From an uncultured Dysgonomonas sp. (GTDB taxonomy: Bacteria; Bacteroidota; Bacteroidia; Bacteroidales; Dysgonomonadaceae), in assembly GCA_937875275.1 (NCBI GenBank), contig CALNCC010000164.1, positions 1 through 42,974 of the forward strand: a DNA stretch of 42,974 bases. The letters are read 5' to 3'. The notes below the pieces were generated by a model, which searched no databases, was not told the DNA's origin, and was given only the letters and a program-made list of their open reading frames with translations. Both the position numbers and the translations under genes were made by a program. Below are positions 1-7,859 of this stretch, in pieces (position 1 is the first letter of the stretch; the number at the start of each line of letters is the position of its first letter).

Positions 1-587
1 ACCTGATAGCGGCGCACGATATCTTTTACTACGGCGCAGATGTATTCGCGATTTTCGGGAAGTCCCGGATCGAAATATATTTTGCCGTCATATTCTACAA
101 AGCGGTGCGGTTCTCGATAGTAGAGGTGGTTCGACACCAAGCGGTCGTTGACCGATGTTGTTACTCGATAGGGGTTCAGCCATGCGTGAAGCTCCATGTT
201 TCGTTTGTGGCACTCTTTGACCAAAAATTCGAGCATGTCGAAATATTTGTCGGGAGCATTGCCTTGTGTTCCGGTCATCCACGCGCTCCACGGTTCCAGT
301 CCGGGACGATAAAAAGCATCTGCCTGAGGACGAGCCTGAAAGATGACGGCATTGATGCCCATGTCTTGCAATTGGTCGAGCGTGGTGGTCAGATACGATT
401 GCATCATCTGAGCATCCATGTTTTTATACCTGTTTTGCCATGCGGTGCTGAGCCACGCTCCGCGAAATTCCCGCTTTGGATTTTGGATATCAGTATATGT
501 TGTCGCAGACTGCTGTGTCCGACAAGACGAGAGAATGAGTATCAATGATACTACTACGAGAAGTGATGAATACCAATTTTTCTTCAT
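1..587 (-). CDS. GHL10-type (DUF187/YngK-like) glycoside hydrolase-like lipoprotein, partial
   Basis: The reading frame is open from the ATG at 587 to the window edge, giving the first 195 residues; the 3' part lies outside. The N terminus is a lipoprotein signal: a short basic start, a hydrophobic run (LLVVVSLILIL) and lipobox LSSC. Next comes REFRGAWLST, then the motifs GINAVIFQARPQADAFY, ELHAWLNPYR and FDPGLPENREY, which are typical of the glycosyl hydrolase-like 10 (DUF187) TIM-barrel family. Family members are thought to act on cell-envelope or other glycans; the substrate is unknown. The protein would be anchored in the envelope. It lies 90 bases downstream of the GNAT gene on the same strand and has its own candidate -7 box. 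The family call is confident, the specific activity is not. Confidence 0.85.
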   Translation of the reverse strand, partial: MKKNWYSSLLVVVSLILILSSCRTQQSATTYTDIQNPKREFRGAWLSTAWQNRYKNMDAQMMQSYLTTTLDQLQDMGINAVIFQARPQADAFYRPGLEPWSAWMTGTQGNAPDKYFDMLEFLVKECHKRNMELHAWLNPYRVTTSVNDRLVSNHLYYREPHRFVEYDGKIYFDPGLPENREYICAVVKDIVRRYQ

Positions 588-615
588 GTGAGAGACGGTT
601 CTTTTTTTGTCTATG

Positions 616-623
616 CAAAAATA
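616..623 (-). promoter_or_regulatory. Bacteroidota -7 promoter element for the GHL10 gene
   Basis: The minus strand reads TATTTTTG, an exact match to the TAnnTTTG element of Bacteroidota primary-sigma promoters, 29 bases before the start codon at 587. No TTTG was found at the expected -33 spacing, so the call rests on the -7 element and its position. Confidence 0.45.
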
Positions 624-676
624 GGAATATTCGGGTTAAAAGTGTTGTAGTAAAGCAAAATAAAAACGAATGAATT

Positions 677-1216
677 TTATATCGTGGCTTGCCGCCCTTT
701 TATTTTCAGCCGATACCAGTCGGTGGGGTCGCCCTCGTAGTCAAAAACTTCGATATGTTCGAATCCCAATTTCTCTAACACATGCTTCGAGCCATCGTTG
801 CGAGGATCGGTAATGGCATAGATAACATCTGCGCCCAGCGTGTGGGTGGCATAGTCGATAATGGCTCGTGAGGCTTCGGTGGCATAGCCTTTCCCCCAAT
901 GTTTCTTTTTGAACCGGTATCCCAGTTCGTAGAAGTGGCAATGGTGGTTGAGCGGTTGGTCAAAATATTTCAACCCTGCCCACCCTATGCACTCTCCCCT
1001 ATTTTTCTCTATGACAGCCCATCTGCCGATGCCGTTTTTTACGTATTGATCCCGTATCATTTCTATCACGCACTCTACTTCTTCAATTGTCTTCACGGGG
1101 TTGTTTTCGATATACAGGTGCACATCGGGATCGGAGTCCATCTCGAAAAGGTCGAGTTTGTCATGTTGTTCAATTTTCCTCAGTCGGAGTAGGTCGGTTT
1201 CGGCGTATGCTTCCAT
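677..1216 (-). CDS. GNAT family N-acetyltransferase (RimJ/RimL-like)
   Basis: A 179-residue protein of the Acetyltransf_3 type. It shows TDLLRLRKIEQHD near the N terminus, an ENNP segment, the strand motif GRWAVIEKNRGECIGWAGL, the acetyl-CoA-binding region RFKKKHWGKGYATEAS (Q/RxxGxG/A-like) and the closing DPRNDGSKHVLEKLGFE. These proteins transfer acetyl from acetyl-CoA to an amine, often a ribosomal protein N terminus or a small molecule; the substrate here is unknown. I chose the ATG at 1216 because the 34 residues of the longer frame upstream are unlike the family. The gene is divergent from the lipoprotein at 1343, across about 126 bases. Confidence 0.85.
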   Translation of the reverse strand: MEAYAETDLLRLRKIEQHDKLDLFEMDSDPDVHLYIENNPVKTIEEVECVIEMIRDQYVKNGIGRWAVIEKNRGECIGWAGLKYFDQPLNHHCHFYELGYRFKKKHWGKGYATEASRAIIDYATHTLGADVIYAITDPRNDGSKHVLEKLGFEHIEVFDYEGDPTDWYRLKIKGRQATI

Positions 1217-1342
1217 GTTTGTAGTCAATGTTTTATGTGCTTGTGTACGAAGATATATATTTTTTGTGAATATCGGAATGTTATATTTTTCGTCGTTGAG
1301 CGTCATATAAGAAAGCAAGAATTAAATAAAAAAATAGATATT

Positions 1343-1900
1343 ATGAAAAAGGTGATTTTATTCTTATGCGTACTTACCGTTCTGGGCTTTTCGGGCTGTT
1401 TCTCGTTTCGTTATTCTACGGATGCTCCCATTTATGAAGACGAAGAGATTGTTGATATAGACTATCCCGAGCTGGATACAATAGAGGCATACGTGCAGAT
1501 GAAAGAAATGTTAGCTGAAAATTATATAAAAAAATCGGGTATGCCGAATGGTGTTTTCCGTTTGTTTTTCCGTGATGGATCTACCCGTGTCGAAGGGCGC
1601 ATTGTAGATAAACAGTTACACAATGTTTTTCGTATTTATCATGAGAATGGAACGCCCTACCTTATAGCCAACTATGCGAATGGCGTGCTGCAACATTCGC
1701 TTACGACTTACTATGAAGATGGAACTAAGCAGATGTATATTGTCTACAAAAAAGGTGTGCTCAATGGCGATTTCCATTTGTATTACCCCGATGGAACAAT
1801 GCACATAAGACGGTTCTACAAGAACGGCTTGCCTGCCAGTCTCGCAATAGTGTACAACGAAAATGGCACCGAGCAGAGAAGGATAAAATATGATGATTGA
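1343..1900 (+). CDS. MORN-like (YwqK-type) repeat lipoprotein
   Basis: A 185-residue protein with a lipoprotein signal (MKKVILFLCVLTVLGFSGC; lipobox FSGC, mature Cys19). The mature part has about five degenerate repeats built around G-x-F-R-L-F-F-x-D-G, with copies such as HENGTPY, YEDGTKQ, YYPDGTMH and NENGTEQ, spaced about 22 residues. These are MORN_2/YwqK-like repeats, which fold as beta-hairpins. Function is unknown; envelope anchoring is inferred. The start at 1343 was chosen because it opens the signal peptide; the frame extends upstream without other support. It stands alone and ends at a bidirectional terminator. Confidence 0.75.
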   Translation: MKKVILFLCVLTVLGFSGCFSFRYSTDAPIYEDEEIVDIDYPELDTIEAYVQMKEMLAENYIKKSGMPNGVFRLFFRDGSTRVEGRIVDKQLHNVFRIYHENGTPYLIANYANGVLQHSLTTYYEDGTKQMYIVYKKGVLNGDFHLYYPDGTMHIRRFYKNGLPASLAIVYNENGTEQRRIKYDD

Positions 1901-1923
1901 TGGTTTGCGATTGGGTTAGAAAG

Positions 1924-1960
1924 AAAATAAGCTGAAGGATTTTCTCTTTCAGCTTATTTT
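1924..1960. terminator. Bidirectional intrinsic terminator
   Basis: Arms 1924-1936 (AAAATAAGCTGAA) and 1948-1960 form a perfect 13-bp stem with an 11-base loop, with A/T runs on both sides. It serves the lipoprotein gene ending at 1900 and the minus-strand operon ending at 1954, whose stop codon lies in the stem. Confidence 0.85.
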
Positions 1961-2256
1961 TTTGTTCCTTTTCCGGAAAATTTATCCTTTACTTTTTTCA
2001 TGACAAAGGCCATAACCATCGGCTGGGCAATTTCCAGCAGCAGGGGCCACGATGCTTTTGTCATTCCCCATAGGTTGCTTAGCACCGATTTGGGCTCTTC
2101 GGCTTCTTCGTCCTTTTTCACTAAGCCTTTGGATTTAGGCGAAGCCAGTCCTAAACTTTTCTTTGCTCCATTGACGGCACTGTTGAACAACAACGAACCG
2201 GCATTCTCGATGCGTAATTCTTCAAGCGGAGATATTTTATTCGTCTTTGTTGTCAT
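1954..2256 (-). CDS. Unknown small protein, third gene of the YtxH/holin-X operon
   Basis: A 100-residue protein that I do not recognise as a named family. It has a mixed N-terminal half, a lysine/glutamate-rich middle (KKDEEAEEPK), one moderately hydrophobic segment (WPLLLEIAQPMVMAFVMKKV) and a basic tail. It may be a membrane-associated peripheral protein. It overlaps the holin-X gene by 20 bases, so the two are almost surely co-transcribed. Such trios (YtxH, holin-X-like, small partner) are common in Bacteroidota and are usually unannotated envelope proteins. Confidence 0.7.
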   Translation of the reverse strand: MTTKTNKISPLEELRIENAGSLLFNSAVNGAKKSLGLASPKSKGLVKKDEEAEEPKSVLSNLWGMTKASWPLLLEIAQPMVMAFVMKKVKDKFSGKGTKK

Positions 2257-2614
2257 CTATTCTTTTTAAAATCGAAATGGTTCTGAGTAGAATATAGCGT
2301 TGTATCTTCTTGCGGCATAGCATGATGACCACGAGGATCAATGTGCAGATTGCCAATAGTATCCCGAACCCGATGGAGTTGCTGTCGAAATATTCTCCCA
2401 AGAAAAACGCCAGTCCGAAAAGGAAGAAAAACAGGATGCTGGATACGAGAATGAGAATTATCAGACCATATCCCAAAATGGAGATAGCGATGCCGCCTTT
2501 CTCGAACATGTCGAGTTTGAACAGTTTCAGCCTCTTCTGGATATAGTCCGATAACTCAGGTTTGAGTCCGTCTATTAAACCTTTCAGGTCAATATCTTTC
2601 TCCGAATTACTCAT
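2237..2614 (-). CDS. Phage holin family protein (putative holin-X, DUF1469-like)
   Basis: A 125-residue protein. A basic/acidic amphipathic N-terminal segment (about 1-40) is followed by two strongly hydrophobic helices, ISILGYGLIILILVSSILFF and GFGILLAICTLILVVIML, separated by a short acidic loop, and a basic C-terminal tail. This matches the two-helix Phage_holin_3_6 (Actinobacterial holin-X) fold found in non-phage loci of many bacteria. The name is historical: there is no phage gene nearby. It overlaps ytxH upstream by 8 bases and the unknown gene downstream by 20, so translational coupling is likely. Confidence 0.78.
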   Translation of the reverse strand: MSNSEKDIDLKGLIDGLKPELSDYIQKRLKLFKLDMFEKGGIAISILGYGLIILILVSSILFFFLFGLAFFLGEYFDSNSIGFGILLAICTLILVVIMLCRKKIQRYILLRTISILKRIDDNKDE

Positions 2615-2807
2615 TGTTTCTCAACCCGTCTAATTTTTCTTTGCCTTTGGCTGCAACCTCAGTTACATTTCCTTTTACTTTTTCTACAAAATCGCCAACT
2701 TCTTTTATCCATTCGTCTTTCTTATCCGATGCGGCGATGTATCCTACGGCAGCACCTAAAGCTGCGCCGACTACCAAAAATAGTAGATTTGAACTTGTTT
2801 TATTCAT
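2607..2807 (-). CDS. YtxH domain-containing protein
   Basis: A 66-residue protein: one N-terminal glycine/alanine-rich transmembrane helix (LLFLVVGAALGAAVGYIAA), then a charged helix with the pattern W-I-K-E-V-G-D-F-V-E-K-V-K-G. This is the YtxH (PF12732) layout, small single-pass proteins often linked to general stress. It is the first gene of the operon with the holin-X protein and the unknown protein. I could not place a consensus promoter; TACAATTTG about 100 bases upstream on the minus strand has one base too many. Confidence 0.82.
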   Translation of the reverse strand: MNKTSSNLLFLVVGAALGAAVGYIAASDKKDEWIKEVGDFVEKVKGNVTEVAAKGKEKLDGLRNNE

Positions 2808-2948
2808 AATCGAAAGTGTTAATTGATTAATATACTCGTATACTATAAAAACGAAAAAGCATGTTGTCTTGTTCAGTTTCTACCATTAAAAGTACTGTTT
2901 ATTTTTTTAACATCCAAATTGTATTCATTTATTGCAACTCTTATCTGT

Positions 2949-2991
2949 AAAAAAATCCGCCACTGAGATCGGAATGAAATCAATGGCGGAT
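2949..2991 (-). terminator. Intrinsic terminator of the nitroreductase gene
   Basis: On the minus strand ATCCGCCA (2991-2984) pairs with TGGCGGAT (2962-2955) and is followed by seven T residues. It lies 65 bases past the nitroreductase stop, so the minus-strand YtxH operon beyond it needs its own promoter. Confidence 0.85.
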
Positions 2992-3056
2992 GGCCTTAAC
3001 TAAACAAGTTTGTTTTCATCTAAACCTGTGTTATATAATCATCGTGCGTAGGTTGG

Positions 3057-3659
3057 TTATTTATATATCTTCAATCGTTTTTCGATTGGTTCGAATGCTT
3101 TTTCGCCCGGTTCTTGCAACGGGTTGCCGAATACGAGTTGCGCTGTCAGCTTCCACTCGGCCGGTATGTCCCACGTTTTTGCTACCTCTGCATCTATCAG
3201 CGGATGATAGTGTTGCAGCGATCCGCCCAGTCCCAAATCTTCGAGTGCTGTCCATGCTGCAAACTGGTGCATAGCCGATGTGTGCTCAGACCATACGGGG
3301 AAGTTGGCGGCATAGGATGGGAAACTGTCTTGCAACCCTTTCACTACACTTGTGTCCTCGTAGAAAAGGATGGTGCCGTGTCCAGCTGCAAAGCAGTAGT
3401 CTATTTTATCTTCCGTTGCCTTGAAGTTTTCGGCAGGAACAATCTTGCGCAATTCTTCTTTTACTATGCTCCACAGTTTCTTGTGGCTGTCGCCCAGCAA
3501 GAGTACAAGGCGCGACGATTGCGAGTTGAATGCCGAAGGCACATGCAGAACAACGTCTTCCACTACTTTTTCGATCTCTTTGTCCGAAACTTTTACGTTA
3601 TTGTCGATACTATAATAACTTCTTCTATGTTTTATGGCTTCAATAAAATCTCTTTTCAT
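3057..3659 (-). CDS. Nitroreductase family protein (FRM2/HBN1-like)
   Basis: A 200-residue FMN-dependent oxidoreductase of the nitroreductase superfamily. RRSYY near residue 14 is the FMN-contacting arginine cluster, VPSAFNSQSSRLVLLLG is the characteristic N-terminal FMN segment, and LGLGGSLQHYHP with the final FGNPLQEPGEK close the fold. The short form and HVPSAFNSQSSR resemble the FRM2/HBN1 (YdfN-like) subgroup. Members reduce nitro or quinone substrates with NAD(P)H; the physiological substrate is unknown. It is divergent from the HAD gene at 3753 and has its own terminator, so it is probably monocistronic. Confidence 0.88.
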   Translation of the reverse strand: MKRDFIEAIKHRRSYYSIDNNVKVSDKEIEKVVEDVVLHVPSAFNSQSSRLVLLLGDSHKKLWSIVKEELRKIVPAENFKATEDKIDYCFAAGHGTILFYEDTSVVKGLQDSFPSYAANFPVWSEHTSAMHQFAAWTALEDLGLGGSLQHYHPLIDAEVAKTWDIPAEWKLTAQLVFGNPLQEPGEKAFEPIEKRLKIYK

Positions 3660-3725
3660 GTCTAATCTCTTTTAATGTCGTTTAAATTAATATAAAGTAA
3701 AACAATATATTCTTCAGAAAGTTTG

Positions 3726-3733
3726 TACATTTG
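3726..3733 (+). promoter_or_regulatory. Bacteroidota -7 promoter element of the HAD-queG operon
   Basis: TACATTTG matches TAnnTTTG exactly and lies 19 bases before the chosen start at 3753, implying a very short leader. This supports 3753 over the upstream ATG at 3723, which would begin before the promoter. No TTTG at the -33 spacing. Confidence 0.5.
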
Positions 3734-3752
3734 TGATAAATCAATCATAAAT

Positions 3753-4412
3753 ATGGTCTATCAGGGTGTGATATTCGATTTCAATGGTACTCTTTTCTGG
3801 GACACCAAGCTGCACAATAAGGCTTGGGACGTCTTTCTCGAAAGGTACGATATAAAATTGGATGACCAAAGCAAGTTCCGGAAAATACACGGCAAGAACA
3901 ACAAAGATATTCTTTTCGGAATATTCGGAGAAGGTTTTTCTGACGACAAACTGGCTCGATTGGCTTTAGAGAAAGAAACCCTGTATCAGCAGTTGTGCTT
4001 GCAGACGCACATGGCAATGGCACCCGGCGCAGAGGCGTTTCTCGATTTTCTGAAACAGAGAGGCATACCATTTACCATTGCTACGGCATCGGGGAAAGAA
4101 AACCTTGATTTTTATTTCGAGCACCTGCCGCTGACCGATTGGTTCGACTACGACAAGGTTGTCTACAACGACGGCACGATAAAGGGCAAACCCGATCCCG
4201 AAATATATCATAAGGCAATGACGGCGATTGGTGTCGATGCCGGTGATGTGCTCGTGTTTGAAGATGCCAACATGGGGCTTCTTGCTGCCAAAAACGCAGG
4301 AGCAGGCGGCATTGTTGTTGTCAACTCTAACGACGATGACTATACCGACTGGAGAGATTATCAGATAATAACTAATTTTGAAGACGTAGATCGTTCGCTG
4401 TTTCCACAGTAG
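3753..4412 (+). CDS. HAD family hydrolase (beta-phosphoglucomutase-like)
   Basis: A 219-residue haloacid dehalogenase-superfamily protein with a C1-type helical cap. Motif I is FDFNGTL with nucleophile Asp9; the usual second Asp is Asn11. Motif II is IATASGKEN, the motif III lysine is in GTIKGKPDPEIYHKA, and motif IV is VFEDANMGLLAAKNAG. The layout matches sugar-phosphate phosphatases and mutases. Because Asp+2 normally acts as general acid/base, the Asn may lower or change activity, though DFNGT versions form a recognisable subgroup. First gene of a five-gene run ending with queG. Start chosen from the fold and the promoter at 3726. Confidence 0.85.
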   Translation: MVYQGVIFDFNGTLFWDTKLHNKAWDVFLERYDIKLDDQSKFRKIHGKNNKDILFGIFGEGFSDDKLARLALEKETLYQQLCLQTHMAMAPGAEAFLDFLKQRGIPFTIATASGKENLDFYFEHLPLTDWFDYDKVVYNDGTIKGKPDPEIYHKAMTAIGVDAGDVLVFEDANMGLLAAKNAGAGGIVVVNSNDDDYTDWRDYQIITNFEDVDRSLFPQ

Positions 4413-4429
4413 AGCGAAAAAAACAGAAT

Positions 4430-5332
4430 ATGGCAAAAACAGTACACATAGAGGCTTGTCCGGTTTGTGAAGGAAAAGAGTTTAAAACATTCTTGTCGTG
4501 CAGCGATTTATCGGTAAGCAGCGAAAAGTTTGATATATGCAAATGTGCCGATTGCGGATTCGCATTCACACAAGATTTTCCGGCTGAGAGTGAGATAGGT
4601 AAATATTACGAAAGCAACGATTATGTTTCACACAGCGACACGCACGAGGGGCTGATAAACAAGCTGTATCACCAAGTGCGTAAAATCGCTTTGCGCGGAA
4701 AGGCAAAAACGGTAGAACGTTATTCGTCGGCAGAAGCGTCTACCTTGCTGGACGTAGGTTCGGCGACAGGCTATTTCCTCAACGAGATGTGCCGCTGCAA
4801 ATGGGTGGTTACAGGGGTTGAGGTGTCGGACGGGGCACGGGCATTTGCCAAGCAGAAGTTCGACCTCGACACGCAGGATGCCGAATATCTGTACAAGATT
4901 AAGGAAGGAAACAAAGACGTGATAACGATGTGGCACGTGCTGGAGCATATGGAAGACCTGAACAAGGTAATGGCTCGTCTGCACCGCATACTGAAAGACG
5001 ATGGTATTGCCGTTATCGCTTTGCCCAACAAAGATTCGTACGACGCGCAGGCGTATGGCGAATATTGGGCGGCGTATGATGTGCCCCGCCACTTGTGGCA
5101 CTTTTCGCCCGACGATTTTACCCGCTTTGCCACGAAGCATGACTTCGAGGTAGTGGCTATCAAACCGATGTATTTCGACTCGTTCTATATCTCCATGCTC
5201 AGCGAAAAATATAAAGGGACGTTTTGCGGAAGCCTTGTAGGGCTGATGAAAGGCGGAATATACTTCCTCAAAAATCTGGCTAACCACAGAGGCAGCAGTT
5301 CATTGACATACATATTGAAAAAGAAAAAATAA
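4430..5332 (+). CDS. Class I SAM-dependent methyltransferase with N-terminal zinc ribbon
   Basis: A 300-residue protein. Two CxxC pairs (Cys10/Cys13 and Cys39/Cys42) form a probable zinc ribbon. The Rossmann methyltransferase core follows: motif I LLDVGSATGYF near residue 105, then a post-I acidic segment, VITMWHVLEHMEDLNKV and the GIAVIALPN strand, as in Methyltransf_23. The C-terminal PRHLWHFSPDDF segment is typical of methyltransferases that act on sugars or lipids in surface polysaccharide pathways. The acceptor is unknown; the neighbouring YfhO-like and GT2 genes fit an envelope glycan role. It starts 17 bases after the HAD stop. Confidence 0.85.
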   Translation: MAKTVHIEACPVCEGKEFKTFLSCSDLSVSSEKFDICKCADCGFAFTQDFPAESEIGKYYESNDYVSHSDTHEGLINKLYHQVRKIALRGKAKTVERYSSAEASTLLDVGSATGYFLNEMCRCKWVVTGVEVSDGARAFAKQKFDLDTQDAEYLYKIKEGNKDVITMWHVLEHMEDLNKVMARLHRILKDDGIAVIALPNKDSYDAQAYGEYWAAYDVPRHLWHFSPDDFTRFATKHDFEVVAIKPMYFDSFYISMLSEKYKGTFCGSLVGLMKGGIYFLKNLANHRGSSSLTYILKKKK

Positions 5333-5351
5333 ACCAACCAATATCCGATTC

Positions 5352-7859
5352 ATGATTAATAAAGAAAAAAATATCTGGCAACAAATCATTCCGCACGTTG
5401 TGTGTGTGGCATTGTTTTTTATCATCACGTTTGTATTTTTCAAACCACAGTTCGACGGCAAAGTCATCCCTCAGGATGATGTAACCCAATATCAGGGAAT
5501 GAGTCAGGAATTGAAAGAATATCATGAAAAAGAAGGCTTATCGTCGGCATGGACAGGCTCTATGTTTTCGGGGATGCCGGCTTATCAGATCGGTGTTCGC
5601 GGAGGAACGCCCAATTTTATCGACTACCTCGAAGTGCCCGCACGGGCTTTTGGCGGTAACACAGCCGGAGCTTTGCTGACAATGATGGTAGCAGCATACA
5701 TCATGTTTTGTGTCATGCGATTCCGCCCCGAATATGCTTTCTTGGGAGCGATAGCCTATGCGCTGTCGTCTTACAATATCGTCATTCTCGAAGTGGGGCA
5801 CATTACTAAGGCGTGGGCAATAGCCTATATGCCTCTCATTGTGGGCAGCATGGCGGCAATGTTTCGCCGCAAATACTTGCTCGGAGGACTGCTGTTGGGA
5901 TTGGGATTGGCGTTGCAGTTGAAAAACAATCACTTGCAGATCACATATTACACAGGTATTCTCTGTCTCATATTGTTTGTCGGTTTGGTTGTCGATATGA
6001 TTCAGAAGAAAGAAATAAAAGGTCTTGTCAAAGCCACCGCCATATTGTCGATAGCGGCGATATTGGGCTTGGCGGCAAACATGGGACGACTATACGAAAA
6101 CTATACGATGGCAGAAGAGAGTATTCGCGGAAAGACGGAACTGACCAACACCTCCGAAACCGAGAAACAATCGTCGGGCGTGGATATAGACTATGCCTTC
6201 GCTTGGAGTTATAGTAAACTCGAAACATTCACTATGTTGATACCCAATATCTATGGGGGATCTACCTCCGAAAAACTGGGTGCAGACAGCAAAACGTATA
6301 AGATGCTGAAAAATGCCGGACAGCAACTTCCTGCCGATGGGGTAGACATGCCTACCTATTGGGGCGGACAGCCGGGCACATCGGGTCCCGTCTATTTCGG
6401 TGCTGTTGTGGTCTTCTTGTTTGTGCTGGGGATGATTGTCGTTCGCAGCCGTATGAAGTGGGTGCTGTTGGGCGCAACGCTGTTTTTCGTATTTCTGTCG
6501 TGGGGATATAATATGATGTGGTTCAACGACCTCATATTCCATCATCTGCCCATGTACAGCAAGTTTCGTGCGATAACCATGTCATTGGTAATTCCGGCAC
6601 TGACGATGTTGATTGTCGGCGTATGGGGATTGAAGGAACTGTTAGAGTCGGACGACGACGCTAAAGCACGATTGAAACAACTATACCTTGCCGGAGGAAT
6701 CTCCGTAGGGCTTTGCCTGCTCATCTGGATAGGCTTCTCTATGACATACAATTTCATCACTCCGCGCGAGATGGCAAACGAAGAATATCGTCAGGTCTAT
6801 TTAGCATTGGCATCCGACCGCAAAGATATGCTTTCGGGCGATGTTTTCCGATCAGTCATCTTCATCCTGCTTGCAGTGGCTACACTGTGGCTGATGTTGA
6901 AGAAAGGAGTGAAAGAGAATAAGAATCTCTATCTCGGCGGTCTGTCGGTAATGATTCTGCTTGTCCTTATCGACCTGTGGGGGGTGGACAGAAGATACAT
7001 CAACGAATCTATATATGTGGCTAAGACGTACAATGCAACCAATGTATTCAAAAAAACGGTAGCCGACGAGGCAATATTGCAAGACAAATCTCCGTCTTAC
7101 CGTGTGCTGAATCTGAACAATACATTTACCGAATCCATTACGCCTTACTATCACAAGTCGATAGGAGGTTATCATCCTGCCAAGATGAGACGATATCAGG
7201 AACTTATCGAGTACTATCTGGCAGCTGAAACACAGAGCGTAATCAATTCGTTGCAGACAAACAGTCTCGATTCTATAACAGCCAATCTGCAATATCTGCC
7301 GATGATAAATATGCTGAACGGAAGATATATTATATTCAATCCGCAACAACCGCCGATTGCAAATCCTTATGCGATGGGCAATGCGTGGTTCGTACCCGAA
7401 TATAAGATCGTGGGCAATGCCGACGAGGAAATCTATACATTGGGACGGATCGACCCGGCTCAGACGGCAATTGTCGATAAACAATTCGAGCCAATGTTGG
7501 CGGGGCTGAATATTGCGACCGATTCCACAGCGACAATCGTAATGACCGAGTATAAACCCAACAAGGTTACATACAAATCGAAAGCCGGCAGCGAGCAATT
7601 TGCCGTATTCTCCGAAGTGTATTTCCGCGACGGATGGCAAGCCTATATGGACGGCAAGCCTGTCGATCACTTCCGTGCAAACTGGATTCTCAGAGGAATG
7701 CGTGTTGCTGCCGGAGAGCATGAGATCGAGTTCTGTTTCGAACCGGCAAACTATCAGCTTGCACGCACCGTGTCTGCCGCATCGTCGGCTATACTTGTGC
7801 TGCTGTTGTTCGGGGTCTTTATTTTGTATTTTGTGAAAAGAGAGAAAACTGAAGCGTGA
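5352..7859 (+). CDS. YfhO family integral membrane protein (GT-C-like)
   Basis: An 835-residue multispanning protein. The first helix (HVVCVALFFIITFVFF) leads into the large loop PQDDVTQYQGMSQELKEYHE, an acidic region resembling the catalytic first loop of GT-C glycosyltransferases. About ten more helices follow up to residue 530, then a soluble C-terminal domain and a last helix (AILVLLLFGVFILYFV). YfhO-family proteins use polyprenyl-linked sugars in Firmicutes lipoteichoic acid glycosylation; the Bacteroidota role is not established. Transfer of a sugar to an envelope acceptor is inferred. It sits 19 bases after the methyltransferase and overlaps the GT2 gene by four bases. Confidence 0.85.
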   Translation: MINKEKNIWQQIIPHVVCVALFFIITFVFFKPQFDGKVIPQDDVTQYQGMSQELKEYHEKEGLSSAWTGSMFSGMPAYQIGVRGGTPNFIDYLEVPARAFGGNTAGALLTMMVAAYIMFCVMRFRPEYAFLGAIAYALSSYNIVILEVGHITKAWAIAYMPLIVGSMAAMFRRKYLLGGLLLGLGLALQLKNNHLQITYYTGILCLILFVGLVVDMIQKKEIKGLVKATAILSIAAILGLAANMGRLYENYTMAEESIRGKTELTNTSETEKQSSGVDIDYAFAWSYSKLETFTMLIPNIYGGSTSEKLGADSKTYKMLKNAGQQLPADGVDMPTYWGGQPGTSGPVYFGAVVVFLFVLGMIVVRSRMKWVLLGATLFFVFLSWGYNMMWFNDLIFHHLPMYSKFRAITMSLVIPALTMLIVGVWGLKELLESDDDAKARLKQLYLAGGISVGLCLLIWIGFSMTYNFITPREMANEEYRQVYLALASDRKDMLSGDVFRSVIFILLAVATLWLMLKKGVKENKNLYLGGLSVMILLVLIDLWGVDRRYINESIYVAKTYNATNVFKKTVADEAILQDKSPSYRVLNLNNTFTESITPYYHKSIGGYHPAKMRRYQELIEYYLAAETQSVINSLQTNSLDSITANLQYLPMINMLNGRYIIFNPQQPPIANPYAMGNAWFVPEYKIVGNADEEIYTLGRIDPAQTAIVDKQFEPMLAGLNIATDSTATIVMTEYKPNKVTYKSKAGSEQFAVFSEVYFRDGWQAYMDGKPVDHFRANWILRGMRVAAGEHEIEFCFEPANYQLARTVSAASSAILVLLLFGVFILYFVKREKTEA

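Noticed and set aside
105..548. 147-codon plus-strand frame
   Set aside because: It lies antisense to the clear GHL10 lipoprotein frame and shows no family features.
2237..2614. Prophage remnant suggested by the holin name
   Set aside because: No other phage genes nearby; the holin-X family is common in ordinary chromosomal operons.
3114..3665. 183-codon plus-strand frame
   Set aside because: Shadow of the nitroreductase gene on the other strand.
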